DNA of 64,000 nucleotides from Acetatifactor sp. (GTDB lineage Bacteria > Bacillota > Clostridia > Lachnospirales > Lachnospiraceae). The notes under the pieces are model-generated. The model saw only the letters and a list, made by a program, of their open reading frames with translations, was not told where the DNA came from and did no database searches. This document shows positions 34,937 through 43,550 of this stretch, one piece after another (the first letter of the stretch is position 1; every line of letters starts with the position of its first letter). The translations under genes were made by a program, and so were the position numbers. Location: positions 1 to 64,000 of the forward strand of contig JAFLRM010000012.1 of assembly GCA_022511465.1 (NCBI GenBank), written 5' to 3'.

Positions 34937-34965
34937 ATGTTAATATGTTTATCGCACTTTGTCAA
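34937..34965 (-). promoter_or_regulatory. Promoter of the AT-rich cassette
   Basis: On the minus strand TTGACA (34965-34960) and TAACAT (34942-34937) are 17 bases apart. Transcription would start near 34930 and run through the leader into the three genes. Confidence 0.7.
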
Positions 34966-35069
34966 GCGAAATACCTAAATTTAATAACTTTCTTAACTCT
35001 TAGTAATCAACTCTATCAAATCACTCTACTTTTTGTTTGTTTTTCTATATTTCTAAAAAATTTTCTTTT

Positions 35070-35102
35070 TTTAAACTTCCTTTAAGGTTCGCCTGTTAGA
35101 CT
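35070..35102 (+). promoter_or_regulatory. Direct-repeat regulator box and -10 of VTC operon
   Basis: TTTAAACTT (35070-35078) and TTTAAGGTT (35081-35089) are direct repeats 11 bases apart, the spacing used by OmpR-type dimers, in the -35 region. TAGACT at 35097-35102 is the likely -10. The regulator encoded at 31446 is the obvious candidate. Confidence 0.55.
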
Positions 35103-35129
35103 GTCATTGTGCGAAAGGAGTATGACAGT

Positions 35130-35858
35130 ATGAGTGACCAGATGATCTTTAAACGCTATGAGATCAAATATATGCTTAACAGAGAACAGTTGGAGCGGAT
35201 CAAGGAGGGTATGGTCGAGCACATGATCACAGATGAGCACGGAAGAAGCACCATCTGCAGCCTATATTTTGACACACCGGACTTTCTGCTGGCTCGGCGC
35301 TCTCTGGAACATCCCGTCTATAAAGAGAAGCTTCGCCTGCGCAGCTACGGTGTGACAGATGACAACAGTCAGGTGTTTGTGGAGCTGAAGAAAAAGTATC
35401 AGTCTGTTGTCTATAAAAGGCGTGTGAGAATGAGCTCCCGCAAAGCAAATGATTATCTGTACAAGGGAAAACATCCCATGAATACACAGATCACAAGAGA
35501 GATTGATTACGCCATGAAAAATTATTCCGGCATTCGTCCGGCAGTGCTTCTCTCCTACGAGCGGGAGGCTTACTACGACAAGAGCAATCACGAGTTTCGC
35601 GTCACCTTTGACAGCAATATTCTCTGGCGCGATCACAATCTGACATTGGGCAGCGGCATATACGGGGAACCCCTTCTGGAGGAAGATCAGTTTCTGATGG
35701 AGGTGAAGACGGCGGACGCTATTCCCCTTTGGTTTGTAAAATTGCTCAACGAAAACCATCTCTATAAGACTTCCTTTTCTAAATACGGGAGTGCTTATGA
35801 GACCCTCTGCCGGAATCACAGGCAGGAAGAAGCCCGCAAGGTACATTTGGTTGGTTAA
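35130..35858 (+). CDS. VTC-domain protein (polyphosphate polymerase-like)
   Basis: 242 residues from MSDQMIFKRYEIKYML; AAAGGAG is 9 bases upstream and an earlier GTG is rejected. The VTC tunnel fold is shown by 'FKRYEIKYML', 'TICSLYFDTPDF', 'KEKLRLRSYG', 'VFVELKKKY', 'LLSYEREAYY', 'RVTFDSNI' and 'FLMEVKT', the basic and acidic strands that line the polyphosphate/triphosphate tunnel in yeast Vtc4. Bacterial homologues are usually next to DUF4956, as here. Polymer synthesis is inferred from the family. Confidence 0.9.
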   Translation: MSDQMIFKRYEIKYMLNREQLERIKEGMVEHMITDEHGRSTICSLYFDTPDFLLARRSLEHPVYKEKLRLRSYGVTDDNSQVFVELKKKYQSVVYKRRVRMSSRKANDYLYKGKHPMNTQITREIDYAMKNYSGIRPAVLLSYEREAYYDKSNHEFRVTFDSNILWRDHNLTLGSGIYGEPLLEEDQFLMEVKTADAIPLWFVKLLNENHLYKTSFSKYGSAYETLCRNHRQEEARKVHLVG

Positions 35859-35868
35859 GGAGGTTAAA

Positions 35869-36570
35869 ATGAAAATGATTCATACTTTATTTGAAGGAAT
35901 ATTTGACAACAGTGTCACTTCTTCTATCGAGATTCTTGATTTTTTACTGTGTGTGGGTGTTTCCCTGATCATCGGACTTTTCCTTTCTCTGGTACACGGT
36001 TTTCGGAGTGCTGAGAGCAAAAGCTTCCTGGTGACGCTGGCTCTGCTGCCCGCCATTGTCTGTGTAGTCATTATGATGGTAAACGGCAATGTGGGCGCAG
36101 GCGTTGCGGTAGCCGGCGCATTCAGCCTGGTGCGTTTCCGCTCCGCTCCCGGAACGGCTAAGGAGATCAGTTCCATCTTCCTGTCCATGGGTGCGGGACT
36201 TGTCACCGGCATGGGATATCTGGGCTACGCCGTGTTGTTTACTTTGATCTTAGGTTTGGTGATGCTTTTACTAAATGTCATCAACTTTGGCGGCAGCAAT
36301 AACCGCTTGCTTCAAAAGACATTGCTTATCACCATCCCTGAGGACTTAAACTATAGCGAAGTGTTTGATGATCTTTTTGAGCAGTTTACTTCCCAGCATG
36401 AGATCATCTCTGTGAAAACTACCAACATGGGAAGTCTTTTTAAGCTGCGCTATAACATCACTTTGAAAAATGTTTCCATGGAGAAAGAATTTATTGATGA
36501 GCTCCGCTGCCGGAACGGCAATCTGGAGATCAGTATGGCAAAACAGGAGGTAAACGGATATGAGCTATAA
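35869..36570 (+). CDS. DUF4956 membrane protein
   Basis: 233 residues from MKMIHTLFEGIFDNSVT with AAGGAGG upstream. Four spans fill residues 20-140 ('LLCVGVSLIIGLFLSLVHGF', 'LVTLALLPAIVCVVIMMV', 'GYAVLFTLILGLVMLLLNVI') with the conserved 'AVAGAFSLVRFRSAPGTAKE' loop between them. A soluble C-terminal domain of about 85 residues follows. It is translated 10 bases after the VTC gene and overlaps the next gene by 11 bases. It is likely the membrane partner of the VTC enzyme. Confidence 0.9.
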   Translation: MKMIHTLFEGIFDNSVTSSIEILDFLLCVGVSLIIGLFLSLVHGFRSAESKSFLVTLALLPAIVCVVIMMVNGNVGAGVAVAGAFSLVRFRSAPGTAKEISSIFLSMGAGLVTGMGYLGYAVLFTLILGLVMLLLNVINFGGSNNRLLQKTLLITIPEDLNYSEVFDDLFEQFTSQHEIISVKTTNMGSLFKLRYNITLKNVSMEKEFIDELRCRNGNLEISMAKQEVNGYEL

Positions 36571-38677
36571 AAAGATTCGCAAGATACTTGGCGCTTCTTT
36601 CCTAAGCGCGGCACTTACACTTACCGCTCTGACGGGATGTGGCTCTGCGGACGGCAGCCGCTCGGTTTCAGAGTCCCTTGTAGGTGAAACAGGCAACGTC
36701 GGCTCCGACAACGGTGCCTCTTCCACCCAGTCCTCCGTCTCTGTCGCCAGATTGAGCGCCGAAGATATGTTTTCCGACCGCGACAAAGAGATTGGCTATG
36801 AGGACAGTACCTCCACACACATCACGTTGGCGGACAATGCATCTGTTTCCGACTCCAATGTCGCAACTATTTCCGACAATACCGTCACAATCGCAGAGGA
36901 GGGCACCTACATTCTCTCCGGTTCCCTTTCCGACGGGCAAATTATTGTGGATGTGAATGATACAGAGAAAGTGCAGTTGATTCTGGACAACGTAAACATT
37001 AACTGTGATTCCGGCGCTGCCATCTATGTGCGGCAGGCAGATAAAGTATTTATCACTCTCGCCGCAGGCAGCAACAATTATTTATACACTTCAGGAGAGT
37101 TTATAGCTATTGACGACAACAATGTTGATGCCGTAATCTTCTCCAAAGATGACTTGACCTTAAACGGCAATGGCTCCCTCACTATCGAGTCTGCCTATGG
37201 ACACGGCATCGTCTCCAAAAATGATCTGCGGATCACAGGAGGCTCTTATGCCATCACTGCCGCTTCCAGCGGGTTAAACGGCAAGGACAGCGTCCGCATT
37301 TTGGACGGTACCTTCGCATTGACCACCGGAAAAGATGGAATCCACAGTGAGAACACCGATGAGGGCGAGGAGGACAGAGGATTTATCTTTATCGCGGGCG
37401 GCAGCTTTGCCATTGACAGTGAAGGCGACGGTCTTGATGCCTCCAATATCCTCCAGGTGGAGGGCGGTTCCTTTGCCATCACTGCCGGCAGCGGCAGCGC
37501 CAATGCCGAGCAGCATTCGAAAGAAGTGTTCCCAGGCGGTCGAAACAACTTCTTCGGAGGAAGGGGTTTTGGTGCAGACAGCGGAAACGGTCTGGAAAAT
37601 GACATTTATGTCACAGAAGATTCCACCAGCAGCAAGGGAATGAAAAGTGATCTGGCGCTATTTGTCTTGGGCGGTAACATCACCATAGATGCGGCGGATG
37701 ACGCACTTCACACCAACGGCAATCTGGAGATTACGGGTGGCAGTCTCCTTATATCTTCCGGCGATGACGGTGTCCATGCAGACGACATGCTTGTCATAAA
37801 CAGCGGTACGATCGTGATTTCCGAAAGCTATGAGGGCCTGGAGGGAACCTCCATCATTATCAACGGTGGCGATATCACACTGACCGCCAGTGATGACGGA
37901 ATCAATGCAGCCGGCGGTAACGACCGGAGCGGTTTTGGCGGCGGCATGTGGCAGGACAGCTTCGGCTCCGGCAACAGTTCCATTGAAATAAACGGTGGTA
38001 CGTTAAAGATTGATGCAGCCGGTGACGGTATCGATTCCAACGGTAGTCTCCTTGTGACCGGCGGCGAAATCTATGTGTCCGGTCCTACCGACAGTGGAAA
38101 CGGCGCTCTGGATTATGCTTCCGACGCCACCATCACCGGCGGCATCGTCGTGGCCACCGGTTCCAGCGGTATGGCCTGCAACTTTGGAAGCAATTCCACA
38201 CAGGGTTCTATGTTGGTCAATTTCTCCACCTATCTGTCCGCAGGCGATGAAATAAAACTGTCTGACGGAAGCGGTAATGTACTGATGACCTACACCCCTT
38301 CCAAGTCCTACAACAGCGTGGTGATCAGCTGCCCTGATATCAAAGAAGGTGCAACCTACACACTGACTGCCGGCAGCCAGTCTGCTACCGTGGAAATGAC
38401 CAGCCTCATCTATGGAAGCAGCACGGGCGACTTCGGAGGGTTTGGCGGTGGCCGCGGCGGTATGGGCGGCGGTGATAAGGATGGCAATCGAGGCAGTCAC
38501 CATGGAGGTATGCAACCCGGCGAAAATGGCGAGGCTTCTCAGATTCCGGACGGTGGCACACCGCCTGAGATGCCAGAGTTTGATGGAAGCACTCCTCCCG
38601 AGATGCCAGGAGGAGATTTTCCTCAGGGCAATGCTCCCGGCAATATGCCGCAGGGCCGCCAAGGCGGTTTCCGATAG
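36560..38677 (+). CDS. Cthe_2159-type beta-helix surface lipoprotein
   Basis: 705 residues with a lipoprotein signal ('ALTLTALTGCGS'). Residues 130-600 are short beta-strand repeats of the type 'GGSFAITA', 'NGSLTIES', 'DGIDSNGSLLVTGGEIYVSG', the right-handed beta-helix of the Cthe_2159 carbohydrate-binding family with acidic Ca-binding edges ('DAADDALHTNG', 'SDDGINAAGG'). The C-terminal 100 residues are low complexity, rich in Gly, Pro and Met. It ends the VTC/DUF4956 operon. It probably binds polysaccharide or calcium at the surface. Confidence 0.9.
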   Translation: MSYKKIRKILGASFLSAALTLTALTGCGSADGSRSVSESLVGETGNVGSDNGASSTQSSVSVARLSAEDMFSDRDKEIGYEDSTSTHITLADNASVSDSNVATISDNTVTIAEEGTYILSGSLSDGQIIVDVNDTEKVQLILDNVNINCDSGAAIYVRQADKVFITLAAGSNNYLYTSGEFIAIDDNNVDAVIFSKDDLTLNGNGSLTIESAYGHGIVSKNDLRITGGSYAITAASSGLNGKDSVRILDGTFALTTGKDGIHSENTDEGEEDRGFIFIAGGSFAIDSEGDGLDASNILQVEGGSFAITAGSGSANAEQHSKEVFPGGRNNFFGGRGFGADSGNGLENDIYVTEDSTSSKGMKSDLALFVLGGNITIDAADDALHTNGNLEITGGSLLISSGDDGVHADDMLVINSGTIVISESYEGLEGTSIIINGGDITLTASDDGINAAGGNDRSGFGGGMWQDSFGSGNSSIEINGGTLKIDAAGDGIDSNGSLLVTGGEIYVSGPTDSGNGALDYASDATITGGIVVATGSSGMACNFGSNSTQGSMLVNFSTYLSAGDEIKLSDGSGNVLMTYTPSKSYNSVVISCPDIKEGATYTLTAGSQSATVEMTSLIYGSSTGDFGGFGGGRGGMGGGDKDGNRGSHHGGMQPGENGEASQIPDGGTPPEMPEFDGSTPPEMPGGDFPQGNAPGNMPQGRQGGFR

Positions 38678-38692
38678 TCTTACAACACCAAG

Positions 38693-38719
38693 AACGGGGA
38701 CGATAGCCGCCCCCGTTTT
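38693..38719 (+). terminator. Terminator of VTC operon
   Basis: AACGGGG pairs with CCCCGTT around an 11-base loop and is followed by a TTTT.. region. It also sits 23 bases from the end of the convergent sigma factor gene. Confidence 0.7.
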
Positions 38720-38741
38720 GCTCTGTCTTTTTTGTGTTGTG

Positions 38742-40454
38742 TTAGTCAATAATTCTGACTGTACCTGGACGACATACGTTTACCTTTCCGAAGTCAGGGC
38801 AGCCCACATCTTGACCTGTTGTTATAGTAACGTGAGGACCTCTCGAACATTTATATACAGTTCCTTCCGCATAGGTGCCAACCTCTTCAAAGTAAGATAC
38901 AAAATGATAGCCATAGTGATATCCTTCGGCAAAGAGTTGGGAAAGATTACCATCGTTTAATCTACTGTTATTGTCTGGTACGTTATAACCAAGGGCACGA
39001 AGGCTTTCCCAGTTGCTTGCTGTGGTATAAGTCACATGGACATTCCACCCATATTCCGTAGTCTCAACCGTCCATTCGTGCAAGGTATAGGGGCAAGGTT
39101 CGCTTGATGTACTAGCGGAACTTCCGCCACTCGAGGCAGCCTGTGCCACTTCCACCTTACTATCGCTTAAATAGTTGTCTGACACATAAGCAGTCTGCCC
39201 ATTGTATTCAAAACGATACCAGCCAGTTTCATCACACTGTCCTGTTACGGACACTTCCTGATTTATAGAAAGTGCGCCCAACTTTTCCCCGTCAGTAGAA
39301 GGAAGATCCCTGACATTAACGCTGCTTTGTGCATACATCGTTGCCGACATATCCGTATAAGTGTATGTCAGCATTGTTCCTTCTGCGGTTCTGGTGTCTG
39401 TCACGCCGCAGTTCTTACAGGTGGCGGTCTCGGTTCCGTCAGCTTCATAGGTGGCGTCTTCGTTATACACATAGTCAAATACATGACCTGTCGCTTTGAT
39501 GACTTCTGTGTAACTGTCCCCACATTCACAGGTAAATGTCTTCACGCCGTCTGCCTCACAGGTTGCTTCTTTTGTTATTTCTTCTTTGTAAACATGTTCG
39601 TGCGGTGCTTCAGCAGACTCCGCGCCTAATTCTGGAGTGTTTTCGGTATTTCCCGCAGCGGTAATGCCGCCCACTGCCACTACCGCCGCTGCAATACCCG
39701 CGATAATTTTAACTTGTAAACTTTTTAACATAATACGTCCTCCTGTCTTTGCTGCCTTTGCAGCGAGTTTTGATTTGGGGATCGCATCAGTGAATCTAAG
39801 CGGAAAGGACGGCATCGGCATATCCTGCACCTGTGCGGTAAATAATGCCGTAAGAAAAGGAATGACCGCAAAAGAATGAAGTTTGTCGCCGCTTTTCTTT
39901 TCATACTGCAGGACACCTTCTTTAATTTTTGTCCGTGCTATGCTCAGTCGTTTTTTGACGTTGCTCTCTTGACATTCCATGATTTCAGCGATTTCCGCTA
40001 CGGAGAGTTCGTTAAAATAATACAGCAAGATCGTCTGATACTGTACGTCCGTACAAACCTTCCGTGTGATTTCCAGTACTAATTTTCTTTTGTCTGCATT
40101 AAGCGCATACTCTTCTGGCAGGAAATTTTCGTTCTCTTCCGTTTCCATATCCTCCAGTTGTTCATCACCAGAAAGTATAGGCTGCTTTTTTCTCAAGTGC
40201 TTGATACTTTTGTTAGCCGCTATACGATAAAGCCATGATCTGAACTTACCCGCGTCCTCCAAAGACCCCAACTGTTCAAAGGCAGTCAGATAAACATCTT
40301 GGGTTATATCCTGTGCCTCCTGTTCATCTTTTAAAATCCCAAGGCAGGTGAAATATACAGAACGGCAGGTTGTTTGATACAGTTCTTCAAAAGCTGCCTT
40401 GTCTCCCTCCGCTGCATTATGGACTAGTTCTTTCAGATTCTGGGTGTCATTCAT
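38742..40454 (-). CDS. Membrane-tethered ECF sigma factor with external SH3 module
   Basis: 570 residues. Residues 1-85 hold sigma-70 region 2 ('FEELYQTTCRSVYFTCLGIL', 'QDITQDVYLTAFEQLGSL', 'FRSWLYRIAANKSIKHLRKK'), and 130-185 region 4 ('LLYYFNELSVAEIAEIMECQ', 'ESNVKKRLSIARTKIKEG'). A linker then a single span ('VKIIAGIAAAVVAVGGITAA', near 250-270) leads outside. The external part has two Cys-rich repeats ('EADGVKTFTCECGDSYTE'; 'EADGTETATCKNCGVTD'), an SH3_3 domain (about 370-430, 'SSVNVRDLPSTDGEKLGALS') and a further domain ending at the stop. So the transcription factor carries its own wall-sensing ectodomain. AGGAGG precedes the ATG; no separate anti-sigma gene is adjacent. Confidence 0.88.
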   Translation of the reverse strand: MNDTQNLKELVHNAAEGDKAAFEELYQTTCRSVYFTCLGILKDEQEAQDITQDVYLTAFEQLGSLEDAGKFRSWLYRIAANKSIKHLRKKQPILSGDEQLEDMETEENENFLPEEYALNADKRKLVLEITRKVCTDVQYQTILLYYFNELSVAEIAEIMECQESNVKKRLSIARTKIKEGVLQYEKKSGDKLHSFAVIPFLTALFTAQVQDMPMPSFPLRFTDAIPKSKLAAKAAKTGGRIMLKSLQVKIIAGIAAAVVAVGGITAAGNTENTPELGAESAEAPHEHVYKEEITKEATCEADGVKTFTCECGDSYTEVIKATGHVFDYVYNEDATYEADGTETATCKNCGVTDTRTAEGTMLTYTYTDMSATMYAQSSVNVRDLPSTDGEKLGALSINQEVSVTGQCDETGWYRFEYNGQTAYVSDNYLSDSKVEVAQAASSGGSSASTSSEPCPYTLHEWTVETTEYGWNVHVTYTTASNWESLRALGYNVPDNNSRLNDGNLSQLFAEGYHYGYHFVSYFEEVGTYAEGTVYKCSRGPHVTITTGQDVGCPDFGKVNVCRPGTVRIID

Positions 40455-40556
40455 TACTTTTTCCTCCTGATCATCTTGTATGTGCCTATCCCCTATTATA
40501 TATGACCCATGAAAATAGAAAAAGGTGAAAATTTTTCAACAAAAAGTACCAATTCA

Positions 40557-40595
40557 TTATATATCTTTATCAGTTGCTTTCAGTTCTTTCCTCAT
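40557..40595 (-). other. Twelve-codon ORF with strong ribosome site
   Basis: AGGAGG lies 10 bases before an ATG that opens MRKELKATDKDI and then stops. The text resembles the opening of conjugative-element proteins that begin with a 'KATDKVT' motif, so it may be the start of a lost gene. It could also be chance or a leader peptide. Confidence 0.25.
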
Positions 40596-40733
40596 AAAAA
40601 TAAGCCTCCTATCTAAAAACCTGTATAGAGAAAAATATTGCTTGCATTTATACTTGCATCTTAACTCTCAAAAACGGTTTGTAAAGTCGATAGTTGGCTT
40701 ATTTTAAAGGAATTTTGTACTTGTATTGTTATA

Positions 40734-41426
40734 TTATACTTTGAACCGATACCCCACACCCCAAATCGTCTCAATATATTGAGGGTTGGCCGTATTCTCC
40801 TCTATCTTTTCCCGGATCTTCTTAATATGCACAGTGACGGTGGCAATGTCACCCACAGAGTCCATATCCCAGATCTCCCGGAAGAGTTCATCCTTGGTAT
40901 ACACATGGTTAGGGTTCTCCGCCAGAAAAGTCAATAGGTCAAACTCCTTGGTAGTGAAAGTTTTCTCCACGCCGTCCACATAGACACGGCGCGCAGTCTT
41001 GTCGATGCGGATGCCCCGGATCTCCACAATGTCATTCTGCGGTTTCTGATTCATCCCCACCAGACGCTCATACCGCGCCATATGCGCTTTCACACGCGCC
41101 ACCAGCTCGCTGGGGCTAAAAGGCTTTGTCATATAGTCGTCCGCACCGAGCCCCAGGCCTCTGATCTTGTCAATATCGTCCTTCTTGGCTGACACCATCA
41201 GGATGGGAATATTCTTCTCCTCGCGGATGCGCTTGCACACTTCAAAACCGTCCATCTCCGGCAGCATCAAGTCCAAAATGACCAGATCATAATTGCCATT
41301 CAATGCGGTCTCCAATCCCTCGTCTCCCCGGTTACAGATATCCACCTCAAAATCACTCAATTCCAGATAGTCTTTCTCCAGATCCGCAATTGCCACTTCG
41401 TCCTCAACGATCAATATTTTACTCAT
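40734..41426 (-). CDS. OmpR-family response regulator
   Basis: 230 residues from MSKILIVEDEVAIADLE; GGAGGA lies 5 bases upstream, so the frame's earlier ATGs are rejected. The receiver has acidic pair 'VEDE', Asp52 in 'LVILDLMLPEMDG', 'MVSAKKD' and 'YMTKPFSPSEL'. The winged helix has 'FTTKEFDLLTFLAENPNHVY' and 'VTVHIKKIREKI', ending 'WGVGYRFKV'. It is followed 16 bases later by its kinase, whose gene lies upstream on the map but is transcribed first. Confidence 0.95.
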   Translation of the reverse strand: MSKILIVEDEVAIADLEKDYLELSDFEVDICNRGDEGLETALNGNYDLVILDLMLPEMDGFEVCKRIREEKNIPILMVSAKKDDIDKIRGLGLGADDYMTKPFSPSELVARVKAHMARYERLVGMNQKPQNDIVEIRGIRIDKTARRVYVDGVEKTFTTKEFDLLTFLAENPNHVYTKDELFREIWDMDSVGDIATVTVHIKKIREKIEENTANPQYIETIWGVGYRFKV

Positions 41427-41442
41427 GTTATCCTCCATTCCG

Positions 41443-42927
41443 CTATATCTGTTCTGCCTGCAGTTCAATGTATTTTCTCAACACAAAGTGTATACAAGTT
41501 CCTTCACCTTCTTTGCTGGTCGCCCAGATATAGCCACCGTGATCCTCGATGATCTTTTTCACAATGGACAGTCCGATTCCGCTTCCGCCCTGTGCCGAAT
41601 TGCGAGAAGTGTCTGTTCGATAGAAACGCTCAAAGATCCTGTTCAGCTCTTTCTGGGCAATTCCTTTTCCGTTGTCCTCCAATTCCACGTGGATGGAATC
41701 CACCTCGTCCAAAATGCGGATATCAATGACGCCGCGGGGTTTATCCATGTACTTGACGCTATTGCTTATGATGTTATTGATCACCTTTTTCATCTGCTCC
41801 GGATCTGCAATGACAATTGTGTCAGGTGGAAGCAGATTGGAATAATTCAATCGGATATTTCTGGAATCCAGTTCCAGACCTACCTCCTCCACACAGTCAT
41901 TAAAATAATCTGCCACATTGATCCGCTGAAAATTATAAGGGATCCGATTGTTGTCAATTCCGGAATATGTGGTCAGCTCATTGATCAGTTTATCCATATC
42001 ATTGGCTTTATTGTAGATAGTTTTGATATATTTATCCATCTTTTCCGGTGTGTCAGCCACGCCATCCATGATTCCCTCCACATAGCCCTTGATAGCCGTG
42101 ATCGGCGTTTTCAGGTCGTGGGAGATATTGCTGATCAGCTCCTTATTCTGTCTCTCATGCAGACTGTTCTCCTCCGTAGACTCTTTCAAGCGCAAGCGCA
42201 TGTCCTCATAATTGCGGTACAGATCGCCCATTTCACCTTTCTCATCCGTTTGGAGCACGTAGTCAAGATCACCCTCCTGGATCCTGCGCATGGCCACATT
42301 CAGTTCATTTACCGGTAGAAACACGCTCTTTTTGATCCACTGCGTCAACATACAACTGGTGAAGACCAAAATGACCAGAATTGCAATAAACATGTCGATC
42401 AGCAGGCGCCGTGAGATCAGAGAGTGTGCTTTTGTAACCACGAAAACACTTCCCTCGCTCCCGTCACTGAACACAAAATCAATCTGCTTCACATATTTTT
42501 CCAGATCGCTGTAAAAATAACCGGAATCTTCAGCAAATTGTCCGTCACCATAGTCCGGAAGTCTAGAGAAAATAATCTTCGCAGAGGGTACATCATTGGT
42601 ATAGTACAACTCTCCGCTCTTTCTCACAATAATGTAGGTGGAGCGGCGTGCCACCCGACCGATAACCTCCTCCAGATATGCCTTTTCCTCCAACCGGGTC
42701 GAATCCGCTTTCACCTGTTTTAACAGAACATCATAAACCCTGTCTGTTATACTTGCCACTTCCTGCATATTGTCCGACATCAGGGCATAGTCCAACTCTT
42801 TGATATCGTAACCCTGCTGCATATTGACAAGATAAACTCCAATGGCCAGAAATGCCAGCACCGTCAAAAGCAGCGGAAGGAGTATGATACTTACAAATGT
42901 AACCTTTAAACGGGTTTTGAACTTCAT
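41443..42927 (-). CDS. Sensor histidine kinase with HAMP domain
   Basis: 494 residues. TM1 (about 10-35), an external sensor of about 150 residues, and TM2 (about 178-200) precede a HAMP domain ('VNELNVAMRRIQEGDLDYVL'). The H box 'LISNISHDLKTPITAIKGYV' is near 270, the N box 'VINNIISNSVKYM' and G boxes 'DNGKGI' and 'GGSGIGLSIV' follow. GGGGAG precedes the ATG. The gene order is kinase then regulator, as the regulator start is 17 bases downstream of the kinase stop on this strand. The ligand is unknown. Confidence 0.94.
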   Translation of the reverse strand: MKFKTRLKVTFVSIILLPLLLTVLAFLAIGVYLVNMQQGYDIKELDYALMSDNMQEVASITDRVYDVLLKQVKADSTRLEEKAYLEEVIGRVARRSTYIIVRKSGELYYTNDVPSAKIIFSRLPDYGDGQFAEDSGYFYSDLEKYVKQIDFVFSDGSEGSVFVVTKAHSLISRRLLIDMFIAILVILVFTSCMLTQWIKKSVFLPVNELNVAMRRIQEGDLDYVLQTDEKGEMGDLYRNYEDMRLRLKESTEENSLHERQNKELISNISHDLKTPITAIKGYVEGIMDGVADTPEKMDKYIKTIYNKANDMDKLINELTTYSGIDNNRIPYNFQRINVADYFNDCVEEVGLELDSRNIRLNYSNLLPPDTIVIADPEQMKKVINNIISNSVKYMDKPRGVIDIRILDEVDSIHVELEDNGKGIAQKELNRIFERFYRTDTSRNSAQGGSGIGLSIVKKIIEDHGGYIWATSKEGEGTCIHFVLRKYIELQAEQI

Positions 42928-43033
42928 GCTGATCTCCCCTGAAATTTTACCTTTGGGTCAAGTATACCACATCCCTCCTGTTAGCGCATAATAACAATTT
43001 GTGAATATCCTAAAAAAAATATAAAATAGCATA

Positions 43034-43084
43034 TTGACAGTCGCAAGAAAAGCAGTATAATAAAAACAATAACGATTATCGATT
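43034..43084 (+). promoter_or_regulatory. perR promoter with Fur/Per-type operator
   Basis: TTGACA (43034-43039) and TATAAT (43056-43061) are spaced by 16 bases. Just downstream, AACGATTATCGATT (43071-43084) contains the palindrome CGATTATCG and looks like a Per/Fur box, which would give autorepression. Confidence 0.7.
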
Positions 43085-43101
43085 TTAGATCGGAGGTTGT
43101 T

Positions 43102-43497
43102 ATGCCCTTAAAACACAGCAAACAACGGGATACAATTAAGACCTTTTTGATGGGACGGCATGATCATCCGACTGCAGACATGGTTTACATGAATGTGCGG
43201 AAGCAATATCCTAACATCAGCCTTGGCACTGTCTACCGCAATTTGACGTTACTGACGGACCTGGGCGAGATCAACCGCCTGCGCGTGGGAGATGGCGTGG
43301 ATCATTTTGATGCTGACACCTCACAGCACTATCATTTTGTCTGCTCGGAATGCGGCGGCGTGTTAGATTTGGATATGCCCTCCATTGATACCATCAACGA
43401 TGTGGCGCGGGCAAATTTTGATGGGATGATCGCCGGTCATATGACTTATTTTTACGGTGTCTGCGGTCAATGTCTCAGGGTACGGCAGCCGTCTTAG
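43102..43497 (+). CDS. perR: Fur-family repressor, PerR-like
   Basis: 131 residues. The winged helix has '[20 protein letters not shown]' and '[19 protein letters not shown]'. The metal-sensing region '[20 protein letters not shown]' supplies His/Asp ligands, and two CxxC pairs (CSEC and CGQC) form the structural zinc site. Length and the rubrerythrin gene 53 bases downstream favour a peroxide sensor over an iron sensor. GGAGG precedes the ATG. Regulation of the downstream gene from the same operator is likely. Confidence 0.88.
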   Translation: MPLKHSKQRDTIKTFLMGRHDHPTADMVYMNVRKQYPNISLGTVYRNLTLLTDLGEINRLRVGDGVDHFDADTSQHYHFVCSECGGVLDLDMPSIDTINDVARANFDGMIAGHMTYFYGVCGQCLRVRQPS

Positions 43498-43550
43498 TTT
43501 TTCTTAAATCAGTAAGTTCTAAATTTTATATAAGAAAAGGAGATTATGTT

